Of a stretch of 64,000 nucleotides of DNA, positions 39,131 through 46,666 are shown piece after piece. Origin of the DNA: Vulcanimicrobiota bacterium (GTDB lineage Bacteria; Pseudomonadota; Gammaproteobacteria; Xanthomonadales; Rhodanobacteraceae). The first letter of the stretch is position 1, and each line of letters begins with the position of its first letter. The notes beneath the pieces are model-generated. The model was not told the DNA's origin and did not search any database. It saw nothing but the letters and a program-made list of their open reading frames with translations. The translations under genes and the position numbers were made by a program. The stretch is taken from positions 1 through 64,000 of the forward strand of contig CAJCJD010000008.1 in assembly GCA_903970555.1 (NCBI GenBank), read 5' to 3'.

Positions 39131-39814
39131 TCAGGCGCCGTCGTGCAGACGCGCCAATGCCGCCGCGACGGTCGCGGCGATCATCTTAAGGAACGTCGTG
39201 CCCATGCCTGGCTGGAAGTGATCCGGATCATGGCTGCCAATCGCCAGCAGGCCGTATTCGCCGAGCGGCATCACCGCGGCGGAACGAATTTCCGGCGCAT
39301 TCTGGCCGAACAGTCGATACAGGCGTTCGGCCGAAAGCCGTCCCGAGATCGGTTCGTGATGGGCAATGAAATCGGCGAACTCGGGGATAGCTGCGCGACC
39401 GTTCGGTTCGTGCAGCAGCCAATCCGCCGGCGGTAGTGCAATATCGCCGAACAGCACCAGACGGATCTGATCGGTTCCGAAATCGTCGGAAAGCTTGGCG
39501 ACCACGCTACGTGCTGCAATGGCCGGCGTATTGGCGCGCAGTATCGCGACGTTGAGATCGTGCACGCGTTGCATCAAGCGCTCGTTCTCGGCGGCGATCG
39601 CGGTCAGGTCGACCAGTTTTCGTTCCAGCTCGCTGTTCTTGTCGCGCAGCGTCTGCAGTTGATAGGCCGCCAGGGAAGCCACCGCCCCTTGCTCGCGCGG
39701 CATGGTCAGCAGCGCGGCTAGCTCCGGGTAGCTGCTGAGAAAGTCAGGATGCCGGCGCAGGTACGCGGCCACATCGCTGGCTTTGATCGTGTCGTCGAGC
39801 AGGGCGTTGGTCAT
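39131..39814 (-). CDS. DUF484 family protein
   Basis: 227 residues. A GAF-like domain protein of unknown function always found near xerC. Visible strings: DVAAYLRRHPDFLSSYPEL at the N terminus, a coiled coil around LQTLRDKNSELERKLVDL, a middle GAF-like part with RLVLFGDIALPPADWLLH, and LGEYGLLAIGSHDPDHF near the C terminus. It starts 5 bases upstream of xerC and follows dapF by about 85 bases. Cytoplasmic. Confidence 0.92.
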   Translation of the reverse strand: MTNALLDDTIKASDVAAYLRRHPDFLSSYPELAALLTMPREQGAVASLAAYQLQTLRDKNSELERKLVDLTAIAAENERLMQRVHDLNVAILRANTPAIAARSVVAKLSDDFGTDQIRLVLFGDIALPPADWLLHEPNGRAAIPEFADFIAHHEPISGRLSAERLYRLFGQNAPEIRSAAVMPLGEYGLLAIGSHDPDHFQPGMGTTFLKMIAATVAAALARLHDGA

Positions 39815-39899
39815 GCGCGAAACCTCAAGCCGGAAACGTAGGGCGGCGAGCCGCTAGGCCCGAGTGTGCGATGGACGCGCCTGCGCATCAATCACCGCG

Positions 39900-40736
39900 T
39901 TATAGACCCAACCACTCGCCGTCGAATACAAACGCGGCCGGGCCGGTCATCCACAAGCGTTCGCCCGGTCCGTTCCAATCGATACGCAGGCTGCCGCCGG
40001 GCAGATCGACCTGCACCCGCGCGTCTACCTCGCCACGCTGACGCAGCACGGCCATGGCGGCACAGGCGCCGGTTCCGCAGGCCTGTGTCCAGCCGGCGCC
40101 GCGCTCGTGCACAAATAAACGAAGATGCTGCGGGCCCAGCTTCTCCACGAAACCGGTGTTGGCGCCTTCGCGGAAACGCGCGTGGCCGGTCAAATCAGGT
40201 CCCAGGCTCAACATGGCCTCGGAAGGCACCTTGTCCACGACCACGACGGCGTGCGGATTACCCATGGAGACCGCGCCGATAGCCACCGGCTGGCCGTTCA
40301 CGTCGAGCATGTAGCGGTCGGCGGCCTGCGGTGCGTCGAACGGAATGCGGCTCGGATCGAAGATCGGCTCGCCCATATCCACGGTGACCTGGTCGGTGCC
40401 GAGCAAACGCACCAGGACGGGTCCCGAAGGGCTCTCGATCTGCACTGTCTCGCCAATGGCCAACGCACCGGCGCGATGCAACCACGCCGCCACGCAGCGC
40501 ACGCCGTTGCCGCATTGGCCCGACGGCGAACCGTCAGCGTTCCAGATGCCGTAATAGAAGGCGCTGACGCCATCGCGCGGAGGTTCCACGCTCAGCAGCT
40601 GATCGAAACCGATGCCGGTGTAACGATCGGCCATCGCGCGAATGATGGACGGGTCCAGCGCAAGCGGACCGTCACGGCTTTCGACCACGACGAAATCGTT
40701 GCCGTTGCCATGCATCTTGGAAAAACGCAGGGTCAT
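39900..40736 (-). CDS. dapF: Diaminopimelate epimerase
   Basis: 278 residues. Converts LL- to meso-diaminopimelate for lysine and peptidoglycan. The two catalytic cysteines are Cys75 in GQCGNGVRC and Cys220 in ACGTGACAA. The N-terminal FSKMHGNGNDF is diagnostic. It lies 18 bases after lptM and about 85 bases before the DUF484 gene, within one leftward operon. Confidence 0.96.
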   Translation of the reverse strand: MTLRFSKMHGNGNDFVVVESRDGPLALDPSIIRAMADRYTGIGFDQLLSVEPPRDGVSAFYYGIWNADGSPSGQCGNGVRCVAAWLHRAGALAIGETVQIESPSGPVLVRLLGTDQVTVDMGEPIFDPSRIPFDAPQAADRYMLDVNGQPVAIGAVSMGNPHAVVVVDKVPSEAMLSLGPDLTGHARFREGANTGFVEKLGPQHLRLFVHERGAGWTQACGTGACAAMAVLRQRGEVDARVQVDLPGGSLRIDWNGPGERLWMTGPAAFVFDGEWLGL

Positions 40737-40754
40737 TGCATGCGGCCGCTAACG

Positions 40755-40994
40755 TTAGCCACCGTTGAGCGGCTTGGTCATCACGCTGCTTGAGCTAGCT
40801 GGCGCGTCGGCCGTGCTTGTGGACGCCGGCGCCACCGTGCTCGCATGCGCCGGCTCAGGCGTCGATGCAGGGCGTGCTGGCGCGGGGGCCGGCGCTGGAG
40901 CGGGCCGTGGCATGTACAACGGACCTTTGTTGCCGCAACCGGCGATCGCGACAAGAGCGAGGCAAGCCGGTAGCAGAAGGATCGATCGGCGCAT
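40755..40994 (-). CDS. lptM: LptM-like LPS-assembly lipoprotein
   Basis: 79 residues from ATG 40994; the longer frame to 41096 is rejected. The lipobox VAIAGC places the acylated cysteine near residue 20. GNKGPLYMP directly after it is the conserved motif of LptM (YifL), a small outer-membrane lipoprotein that helps oxidative maturation of LptD. The rest is Ala/Pro-rich and low in complexity. The position beside dapF fits the conserved operon. Confidence 0.88.
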   Translation of the reverse strand: MRRSILLLPACLALVAIAGCGNKGPLYMPRPAPAPAPAPARPASTPEPAHASTVAPASTSTADAPASSSSVMTKPLNGG

Positions 40995-41108
40995 GATGCA
41001 AAATCCTCGGGGAACCACCGCAGTATAGCCAAGCCGTTCGGATACGACCGCCGCACCGTTATCATGTGCGCCTGACCGCAAAGGGATGTGCGGCACGTGG
41101 AGTACCCG

Positions 41109-41798
41109 ATGAACTGGAACGAATTACTACGTTTGCCGACCACCTTGCTGGCCATCCTGGCCGGGGTGATCCTGCTTATTGCGCTGGTCCAGCTGATGGC
41201 GGCGCGCCAACACGTGCAACAGCGCCGCCCCCTCGCCGCGACGGGACACACGCTGCTGCTGTTGGTCTTTACCGCGTTGGGCCTGCTTCTGGCCGGCGTG
41301 GCGGTCTCGCTGCGCGGCTACCGCTTCCTCAGCGAGGAAGCGCCCGTGGTGCAGATCGATTCGCGCATTCTTTCGCCGCAACGCTGGGCACTCACCCTCA
41401 CCTGGCCCGATGGCGACACGCGCGAAGTGATGCTCGCGGGCGACGACTTCCGGATCGAGGCCATCGTGCTGAAGTGGAAGCTGCCCGCCATGCTGGCTGG
41501 CTTGCCGCCGCTTTATCGGCTCGATCGTGTGTCTGGCCGCTACGACGACGCCAGCCAGGAAATGAACGCGCCGCGCACCGTGATCGATTTCAACCAGGCC
41601 GGCTCGACCGACCTGCTGGACCTGAGAAAGCAGTACCCGCGCTGGGTACCCGGCGTGGATACGCTGTTCGGCAGCGGCGCCTATTTGCCGCTGATCGATG
41701 GTGGGCACTACAGCGTGGATTTGATGCGCACCGGTGCGCTGGTAGCGCGCCCGGACGACGCAACCGAGCAACGCATCGGTCAGCCGCTGGGTGGCTGA
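41109..41798 (+). CDS. Membrane protein with two N-terminal spans, function unknown
   Basis: 229 residues from ATG 41109 (MNWNELLRLP). Two hydrophobic segments (about 12-33 and 50-72) are followed by a soluble domain of about 150 residues with YRLDRVSGRYDDASQEMNAP. Relatives in Xanthomonadaceae are sometimes labelled cation/multidrug efflux pump without evidence; the single soluble domain does not support transport. It is divergent from the lptM-dapF-xerC operon across 114 bases. Unknown role in the envelope. Confidence 0.65.
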   Translation: MNWNELLRLPTTLLAILAGVILLIALVQLMAARQHVQQRRPLAATGHTLLLLVFTALGLLLAGVAVSLRGYRFLSEEAPVVQIDSRILSPQRWALTLTWPDGDTREVMLAGDDFRIEAIVLKWKLPAMLAGLPPLYRLDRVSGRYDDASQEMNAPRTVIDFNQAGSTDLLDLRKQYPRWVPGVDTLFGSGAYLPLIDGGHYSVDLMRTGALVARPDDATEQRIGQPLGG

Positions 41799-41849
41799 TA
41801 TCTACGCCCGACTACCGAGGACCTCTGAAGTCATCCCTTTGCGAGGGCT

Positions 41850-42326
41850 TTAAGCCAGTGCCTTGAGGAAACGGAAAGCGTCGGTGCCGTCCTCGTAGAA
41901 GCCCTTCTCGATCGCACCGACGCGGTGATAGCCCAAGCGCTCATAGAGACGGATCGCGCTCTCGTTGTCAGTGCGCACTTCCAGCCGCAACGCTTGACAA
42001 CGCCGCTGGCGTGCAGCGGCCTCCGCCGCCTCGATCAGCGCCGTGCCGACGCCCTTACCGCGCGCTTCGGGCAGGCTGGCGATCGAATACAGCCGTGCGC
42101 TGCGACTGCCTTTGCGGAAAAACACCAGGGCCGTGCCGAGAAAGCGGCGACGGTTGGCGCTGGCAACCAGCACGAGCGCCGAGTCGCTATCCAGGTGACG
42201 TCGAAATTGCGCGCGACTCACCCGGTCGCTATCGAAAGTGGCTTGCTCCAGCGCGACCAGATCATCGAGATCGGAAAGTTCGGCTCTGCGCACCCGCACG
42301 GCGGCGGTGGCTGGCGATGGGGTCAT
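41850..42326 (-). CDS. GNAT family N-acetyltransferase (RimI-like)
   Basis: 158 residues. Acetyl-CoA-binding GNAT fold with the motif A region LPEARGKGVGTALIEAA (about 88-105) and a C-terminal YERLGYHRVG strand-helix. The start VRVRRAELSDLDDLVALEQ is RimI-like. The divergent neighbour is a RimK-like ATP-grasp ligase. Comparative genomics of ATP-grasp amidoligases describes a class with a linked GNAT and a papain-like or C39 peptidase; only the GNAT is visible here. The substrate is unknown, either a small peptide or protein N terminus. Confidence 0.8.
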   Translation of the reverse strand: MTPSPATAAVRVRRAELSDLDDLVALEQATFDSDRVSRAQFRRHLDSDSALVLVASANRRRFLGTALVFFRKGSRSARLYSIASLPEARGKGVGTALIEAAEAAARQRRCQALRLEVRTDNESAIRLYERLGYHRVGAIEKGFYEDGTDAFRFLKALA

Positions 42327-42606
42327 CAGGGGCTCTCGTCTTGCGCGCCGGTAGCGGGCCGGACGCGGGTAAGCGGATGGGTAGGATTCGAATTAGCGCG
42401 GCACTGTAGTGCACCGAGCGCGGGAAAGCATCCCGCCAAGGTCATTGGCGACGCGATAGCCGCCGTCGCCGGGCCCGACGTTTACGTCAGCTTCAGTGCT
42501 TGCCCTTGTGCACCTCGCCTTGGTGCAAGACACTGCCGCCTTGCGCTGCGCCGCCTCGTTCCCCTACGCGACGACGTTTTTCCTGCCGGTCCACACTTGA
42601 GGTGTC
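42327..42606. promoter_or_regulatory. 280-base divergent spacer between GNAT and ATP-grasp genes
   Basis: No gene or clear promoter box is visible. The first bases of the ATP-grasp gene at 42607 have GAGGTGTC upstream, a usable ribosome site. The spacer must hold the promoters of both genes. Confidence 0.35.
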
Positions 42607-44091
42607 ATGACCCGACTCGTCATCGTCGTCGAGAAAGCTTCCGATTGGGGCTCTTACTATCCGTCCGTCGACGTGGTTACCGCGATGGACTACCTACGCG
42701 AACCGGTGGGGGGCGACGATGAGCGCACCCATGTGATCAACCTGTGCCGCAGCTACAAGTACCTGGGCACCGGTTATTACGTCTCGCTGCTGGCTGAAGC
42801 GCGCGGGCATCGCGTGATGCCTTCCGTGCGCACGGTGAACGATCTGCGCCGACGTTCGCTCTATGGCCTGGCCATCGACGACCTCAACGCCAAGCTCACC
42901 CACTTCCTGCCAGCGGGCGGGCGCGACACCACCGACTTCGGCACCTTGGTCTATTTCGGTGAGACCGCCTACCCCGCGCTGCAGGACTTAGCGCGGCAGG
43001 TGTTCGAAATGTATCCCTGCCCGCTGCTGCGTATCGAATTTGAGCGCGAGCGTGTGTGGCAGATCGCGTCGATCAAGCCGGTCGGCCTGCACACACTTGA
43101 TGATGCGCAGGAAGACGCCTTCGCCACGGAGCTGGACCGCTTCTCCAAGAAGCTATGGCGCAAGCCTCGTACAAGGCGCCTGTATCGCTACGACCTCGCC
43201 ATGCTGGTGGACCCGAACGAAGCCATGCCGCCGTCGAACAAGAAGGCGCTGAAGTCCTTCATCTCGGCGGGCAAGGAACTCGGCATCGAGGTCGATCCGA
43301 TCGGCAAGAACGATTACCAGCGGCTGGCCGAATACGACGGCCTGTTCATTCGTGAGACGACCGCCAGCGACAACCACACCTACAGCTTCGCGCATCGCGC
43401 AGAACGCGAAGGCATGGTGGTGATGGACGATCCCAGTTCGATCCTGCGCTGCACTAACAAGATCTTCCTCAACGACCTGATGGTGTCGCGCAAGCTCGCG
43501 GTGCCGCGCACTGAAATTCTCTATCGCGATGACACCAAAGGCCTGAAAGAAGTCGCCACCAAACTGGGTTTTCCGTTGGTGCTGAAAATTCCCGACGGTT
43601 CGTTCTCGCGCGGCGTGGTCAAAGTGGAAAGCGAAAACGAGCTGGAAAAAGCCACCGGCGAATTGTTCCAGCACAGCGCGCTGTTGCTGGCGCAGGAATT
43701 CGTCTACACCGAATTCGACTGGCGCGTGGGGGTGCTCAATCGCGAACCGTTGTACGCGTGCAAGTACTACATGTCGCGCGGCCACTGGCAGATCTACAAC
43801 CACGGCGCGAAAGGCACGGCGAAATCGGGCGGTTTCGAAACCATTCCGGCACGCGATGCGCCTGCAGAAGTGGTCAAGCTTGCGTTGAAGGCCACCAGCG
43901 CCGTTGGCGACGGTTTGTACGGCGTGGATCTCAAACAGGTTGGCGATAAGCCCGTGGTGATCGAGGTGAACGACAACCCGTCGATCGATGCCGGTGTCGA
44001 GGACGCGTATCTCGGCGAAGATCTTTACCGACGCATCATGCAGGAGTTCCTGCGCCGCATGGAACGCAAGCGGCTGGGCATTACCAACTAA
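42607..44091 (+). CDS. RimK-like ATP-grasp ligase with RLAN-type N-terminal domain
   Basis: 494 residues. The N-terminal 200 residues form the RimK-like ATP-grasp N-terminal region (CRSYKYLGTGYYVSLLAEAR, RVMPSVRTVNDL), followed by the ATP-grasp fold from about 285: pre-ATP-grasp DDPSSILRCTNKIF, FPLVLKIPDGSFSRGVVKV (ATP lysine), then VGDKPVVIEVNDNPSID with the Mg2+ Glu/Asn. The family ligates amino acids or amines to a carboxylate with ATP. Substrate unknown; the N domain sets it apart from RimK, which adds Glu to ribosomal protein S6. The divergent GNAT gene is the only linked enzyme seen. Confidence 0.85.
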   Translation: MTRLVIVVEKASDWGSYYPSVDVVTAMDYLREPVGGDDERTHVINLCRSYKYLGTGYYVSLLAEARGHRVMPSVRTVNDLRRRSLYGLAIDDLNAKLTHFLPAGGRDTTDFGTLVYFGETAYPALQDLARQVFEMYPCPLLRIEFERERVWQIASIKPVGLHTLDDAQEDAFATELDRFSKKLWRKPRTRRLYRYDLAMLVDPNEAMPPSNKKALKSFISAGKELGIEVDPIGKNDYQRLAEYDGLFIRETTASDNHTYSFAHRAEREGMVVMDDPSSILRCTNKIFLNDLMVSRKLAVPRTEILYRDDTKGLKEVATKLGFPLVLKIPDGSFSRGVVKVESENELEKATGELFQHSALLLAQEFVYTEFDWRVGVLNREPLYACKYYMSRGHWQIYNHGAKGTAKSGGFETIPARDAPAEVVKLALKATSAVGDGLYGVDLKQVGDKPVVIEVNDNPSIDAGVEDAYLGEDLYRRIMQEFLRRMERKRLGITN

Positions 44092-44248
44092 TCGGGTTGT
44101 TCCGGCCCACTCATCCTTGAGCAAACCGGAACCGTGTGCGCGATCCATCGCGCCGGTCACCGACAAGCGACCTGTCCCTTACCAAGCCGGTGAACATCCC
44201 TCTGCGGCACTCCGGCCGCACCTAGCTCCACTGCCAAGCGGAAGACGT

Positions 44249-44506
44249 TTAATTCCAGATCAAATGCGCTGTATTGCGACGGCGCGAGCGGCGCAGCGCC
44301 AGCAACTGGCGCGGCAGCTTCGGTTCCAGCGTCAACGTCACGGCCAGCGGTGCCCACAGCAGCCAGAACATCGGCGCCCATCCAAACAACGCGGTATGCG
44401 CAGGCACCAAGGTGCTCAGCAGCAACAGGCTGCCGCCGCACAGCCATAGCAACGAAGCGGCCAGCAGCCGCGAGCGACGATCGGTATCAATGATGGGTTG
44501 ACGCAT
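44249..44506 (-). CDS. Small two-span membrane protein
   Basis: 85 residues from ATG 44506 with GGAGT upstream. Two hydrophobic segments (about 17-35, LLWLCGGSLLLLSTLVP, and 42-60, LFGWAPMFWLLWAPLAV) and a basic C terminus. No motif. It is convergent with the ATP-grasp gene and divergent from aroE. Function unknown. Confidence 0.55.
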   Translation of the reverse strand: MRQPIIDTDRRSRLLAASLLWLCGGSLLLLSTLVPAHTALFGWAPMFWLLWAPLAVTLTLEPKLPRQLLALRRSRRRNTAHLIWN

Positions 44507-44580
44507 GAGAGGACTCCGTCTCGGGCATGGACAAAGCTTGCCGGCCGTCGATCTCACAGATTGCGATTGCGCAGAAACTC

Positions 44581-44603
44581 CCTCCCCTGCGACGTAGGGG
44601 AGG
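44581..44603. repeat. C/T-rich hairpin, member of a dispersed set
   Basis: CCTCCCCT (44581-44588) pairs with AGGGGAGG (44596-44603). A longer relative with the same CTCCCC/GGGGAG core and a CGACGT/CTACG-type loop lies at 54038-54069, and 48448-48473 has the same composition. They stand between genes and resemble the dispersed small palindromes of xanthomonads. Confidence 0.5.
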
Positions 44604-44737
44604 GCTGGGGACGGGTTGGCTCTCGACCCCGAGCTTTCCTGCAAGTGTGTTTACCCCTCCCGGCCTCTCCTTGGCTTTACAAGGCAAATAGCTGAGCTTC
44701 TCGGCCAAGTACAATGGAGGGCCCGTAGGAGCCCCGC

Positions 44738-45574
44738 ATGTCCCAACGCAGCCAATTCGCCGTCTTCGGTCATCCGATCGCGCATAGTCTTTCGCCGCAG
44801 ATCCATCAGGCGTTTGCGCAGCAATTCGGCATCGCGCTGGACTACCGCACGATCGATGCATCACCCGCCGATTTCGCCGAGACGGTGCGGCGTTTCTTCG
44901 ACGACGAAGAAGGCCGTGGCGCGAATGTGACGTTGCCACATAAAGCCGCCGCGTTTGCGCTGGCCAGCGAACGCACGGAGGCTGCGCTGCGTGTCGGCAC
45001 CGCCAACGTGCTCACGCGTCTTGCCGACGGCCGCCTTGCCGCGCACAACACCGACGGCGCTGGCATGGTGCGCGATCTCACCGACCGCCACAGCATCGAT
45101 CTGCGCGGTCACGATGCCTTGATGCTCGGCGCTGGTGGCGCGGCGCGTGGCGTGGCGTGGTCGCTGCTCGATGCGGGCGTGGCCACGCTGACCATCGTCA
45201 ATCGTTCGCCCGATCCGGCTGATGCGCTGGCTGACGCAATTGGCGAACCAGCGCGCGTGCATACGCGTTATTGGGAAGATCTGGGCAACATCGGCAGCTA
45301 CGACCTGATCGTCAATGCCACCTCGGCCGGCACCCTGGGGCAATCGCTCACGCTGCCGTTTTCGCTGGCCGCATCGCGGGCGCTTTGTTACGACCTGGGC
45401 TACGGCAAATCCGCATTCGGCTTCCTGGCCTGGGCGCAGGCGGCCGGTGCGCGTTACGCCTACGACGGCCTGGGCATGCTGGTGGAAACCGCGGCCGATG
45501 CGTTCGAACTGTGGCATGGCAGACGGCCCGATACCGAGCCGGTCTATCAGTCGTTGCTTGCGCGCAGCGCGTGA
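44738..45574 (+). CDS. aroE: Shikimate dehydrogenase (NADP+)
   Basis: 278 residues. Reduces 3-dehydroshikimate in aromatic amino-acid synthesis. Lys69 in NVTLPHK and Asp106 in HNTDGAG are the catalytic pair. [10 protein letters not shown] at 11-20 is the substrate loop and GAGGAARG near 131 is the nucleotide loop. The C-terminal [16 protein letters not shown] is typical. It overlaps nothing; the YkgJ gene starts 2 bases after its stop, so the two are co-transcribed. Confidence 0.94.
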   Translation: MSQRSQFAVFGHPIAHSLSPQIHQAFAQQFGIALDYRTIDASPADFAETVRRFFDDEEGRGANVTLPHKAAAFALASERTEAALRVGTANVLTRLADGRLAAHNTDGAGMVRDLTDRHSIDLRGHDALMLGAGGAARGVAWSLLDAGVATLTIVNRSPDPADALADAIGEPARVHTRYWEDLGNIGSYDLIVNATSAGTLGQSLTLPFSLAASRALCYDLGYGKSAFGFLAWAQAAGARYAYDGLGMLVETAADAFELWHGRRPDTEPVYQSLLARSA

Positions 45575-45576
45575 GC

Positions 45577-45831
45577 ATGCATTGTCGTGCCGGCTGCGGA
45601 GCGTGCTGTATCGCTCCATCCATCAGCTCGCCGATTCCGGGCATGCCTAATGGCAAGCCAGCCGGTGTTCGATGCATCCAATTGACCGACGACAACCGTT
45701 GCCAGATCTTCGGCAAACCTGAGCGTCCAGGCTTCTGCGGCCGCCTACAACCGTCAGCGGAGATGTGTGGCAATGACCGCGAACAGGCCATGCTTTGGCT
45801 GAACAAAATGGAGAAGCTCACTGCGCCATAA
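45577..45831 (+). CDS. YkgJ family cysteine-cluster protein
   Basis: 84 residues from ATG 45577. Eight cysteines follow the Zn/Fe-chelate pattern of YkgJ (Cys3, 7, 10, 11, 33, 42, 54 and 64), with [23 protein letters not shown] and PGFCG boxes. The family binds a metal cluster; its role is not known. The 2-base gap to aroE points to translational coupling. A frameshifted second copy lies 600 bases downstream (about 46460-46600). Confidence 0.88.
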   Translation: MHCRAGCGACCIAPSISSPIPGMPNGKPAGVRCIQLTDDNRCQIFGKPERPGFCGRLQPSAEMCGNDREQAMLWLNKMEKLTAP

Positions 45832-45835
45832 AAAA

Positions 45836-45861
45836 CGGGAGGCCAGACGCCTCCCGCTTTT
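45836..45861 (+). terminator. Terminator after the YkgJ gene
   Basis: CGGGAGGC (45836-45843) and GCCTCCCG (45849-45856) with a 5-base loop, followed by CTTTT. It ends the aroE-ykgJ transcript and faces the convergent VOC gene, where AAAAAACGGG supplies a run for the other direction. Confidence 0.8.
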
Positions 45862-45870
45862 CATCGGCTT

Positions 45871-46278
45871 TTACGCCCGGCCAAAACCGGCCCGGTAGGC
45901 TTCGGCCGCATCCTCCCGCGTATTGATTTCAACCAAGACGCCGCCAGGAATCTGGCAGAAGAAGCGCGAACCCCGCACGTGTTGGATCACGTCGGTCTCG
46001 AACACGACGCCAGCCACTTTGAAATCTTCATACATGGCGGCGACATCGGCAGCACTGGGCAATTCGAACCCGATATGGAAGTTCTCGGGCCATTGCACGG
46101 CGCGATCGGTAGCGTCTTCGACGACGATATCGAAATCGTGTCGCTTCAGGATCTTGCTAGTGCCGAAGCCCGAAACGGAACAACCCAGATGACGGACAAA
46201 AAATGATGCAGTCGCATCCACATCATGCGAAGGAAAGCTGATGTGATTGAACTTCATTGTGCTGGAAACAGTAAGCAT
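45871..46278 (-). CDS. VOC family protein (glyoxalase/bleomycin-resistance fold)
   Basis: 135 residues from ATG 46278, which has GGAG six bases upstream; a later ATG at 46257 is possible. The betaalphabetabetabeta VOC pattern is seen in FNHISFPSHDVDATASFFV at the start and IPGGVLVEINTRE at the end. Metal ligands may be the N-terminal His (NHISF), a middle His in FHIGFE and Glu in LVEINT. Substrate unknown; glyoxalase-like chemistry or thiol transfer are possible. The longer frame to 46596 is not supported, because it runs through the broken YkgJ copy. Confidence 0.8.
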   Translation of the reverse strand: MLTVSSTMKFNHISFPSHDVDATASFFVRHLGCSVSGFGTSKILKRHDFDIVVEDATDRAVQWPENFHIGFELPSAADVAAMYEDFKVAGVVFETDVIQHVRGSRFFCQIPGGVLVEINTREDAAEAYRAGFGRA

Positions 46279-46666
46279 TGCAGACTCCACAGAGAGAGAG
46301 CCGCTTCGATTCCCGAGCATGGTCGCAGGATGTATCGCATTGCAGACGCCACACAACACCCAGCAACCACGGCTCGAACGAGCAGCGGCTGAATTGGGCG
46401 TTGGTTGACGTGAACGCTTACGGCCACCGAACGGTAGCAGGCCAAATGGTATATCAGTCGGGGGCCTGATCGTGTCCATTGGCAAGCCGCTGGTGTGCGC
46501 TGCATCCAGCCCACCGATGAAAACCGCTGCAGTCTTTTCGGCGATCCGCGCCGTCTGAATCGCCTTGCGCCGGTCGTCGACTGCCGGGTCTGGCAATTTG
46601 GCATCTCTAAATTTCAGATCGTGCTAGCGTGATTGGACAGGGGGCACCATTTGCGGGGGTAAGCGC
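46279..46666. other. Spacer holding a broken YkgJ copy and the PNGase A promoter region
   Basis: A 388-base gap. Bases 46460-46600 hold the decayed second YkgJ copy. The remaining sequence has no supported gene; the 3' end precedes the glycoamidase gene. Confidence 0.5.
46460..46600 (+). pseudogene. Frameshifted second copy of the YkgJ-type gene
   Basis: Read from 46476, the frame gives AGVRCIQPTDENRCSLFGDP, which matches [20 protein letters not shown] of the intact neighbour. Just before it, ATTGGCAAGCCGCTGGTG differs from AATGGCAAGCCAGCCGGTG by a one-base loss, which shifts the frame. The N-terminal Cys boxes and later GFCG box are not recognisable. So this is a duplicated and decayed copy, 640 bases from the functional gene. 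Confidence 0.75.
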
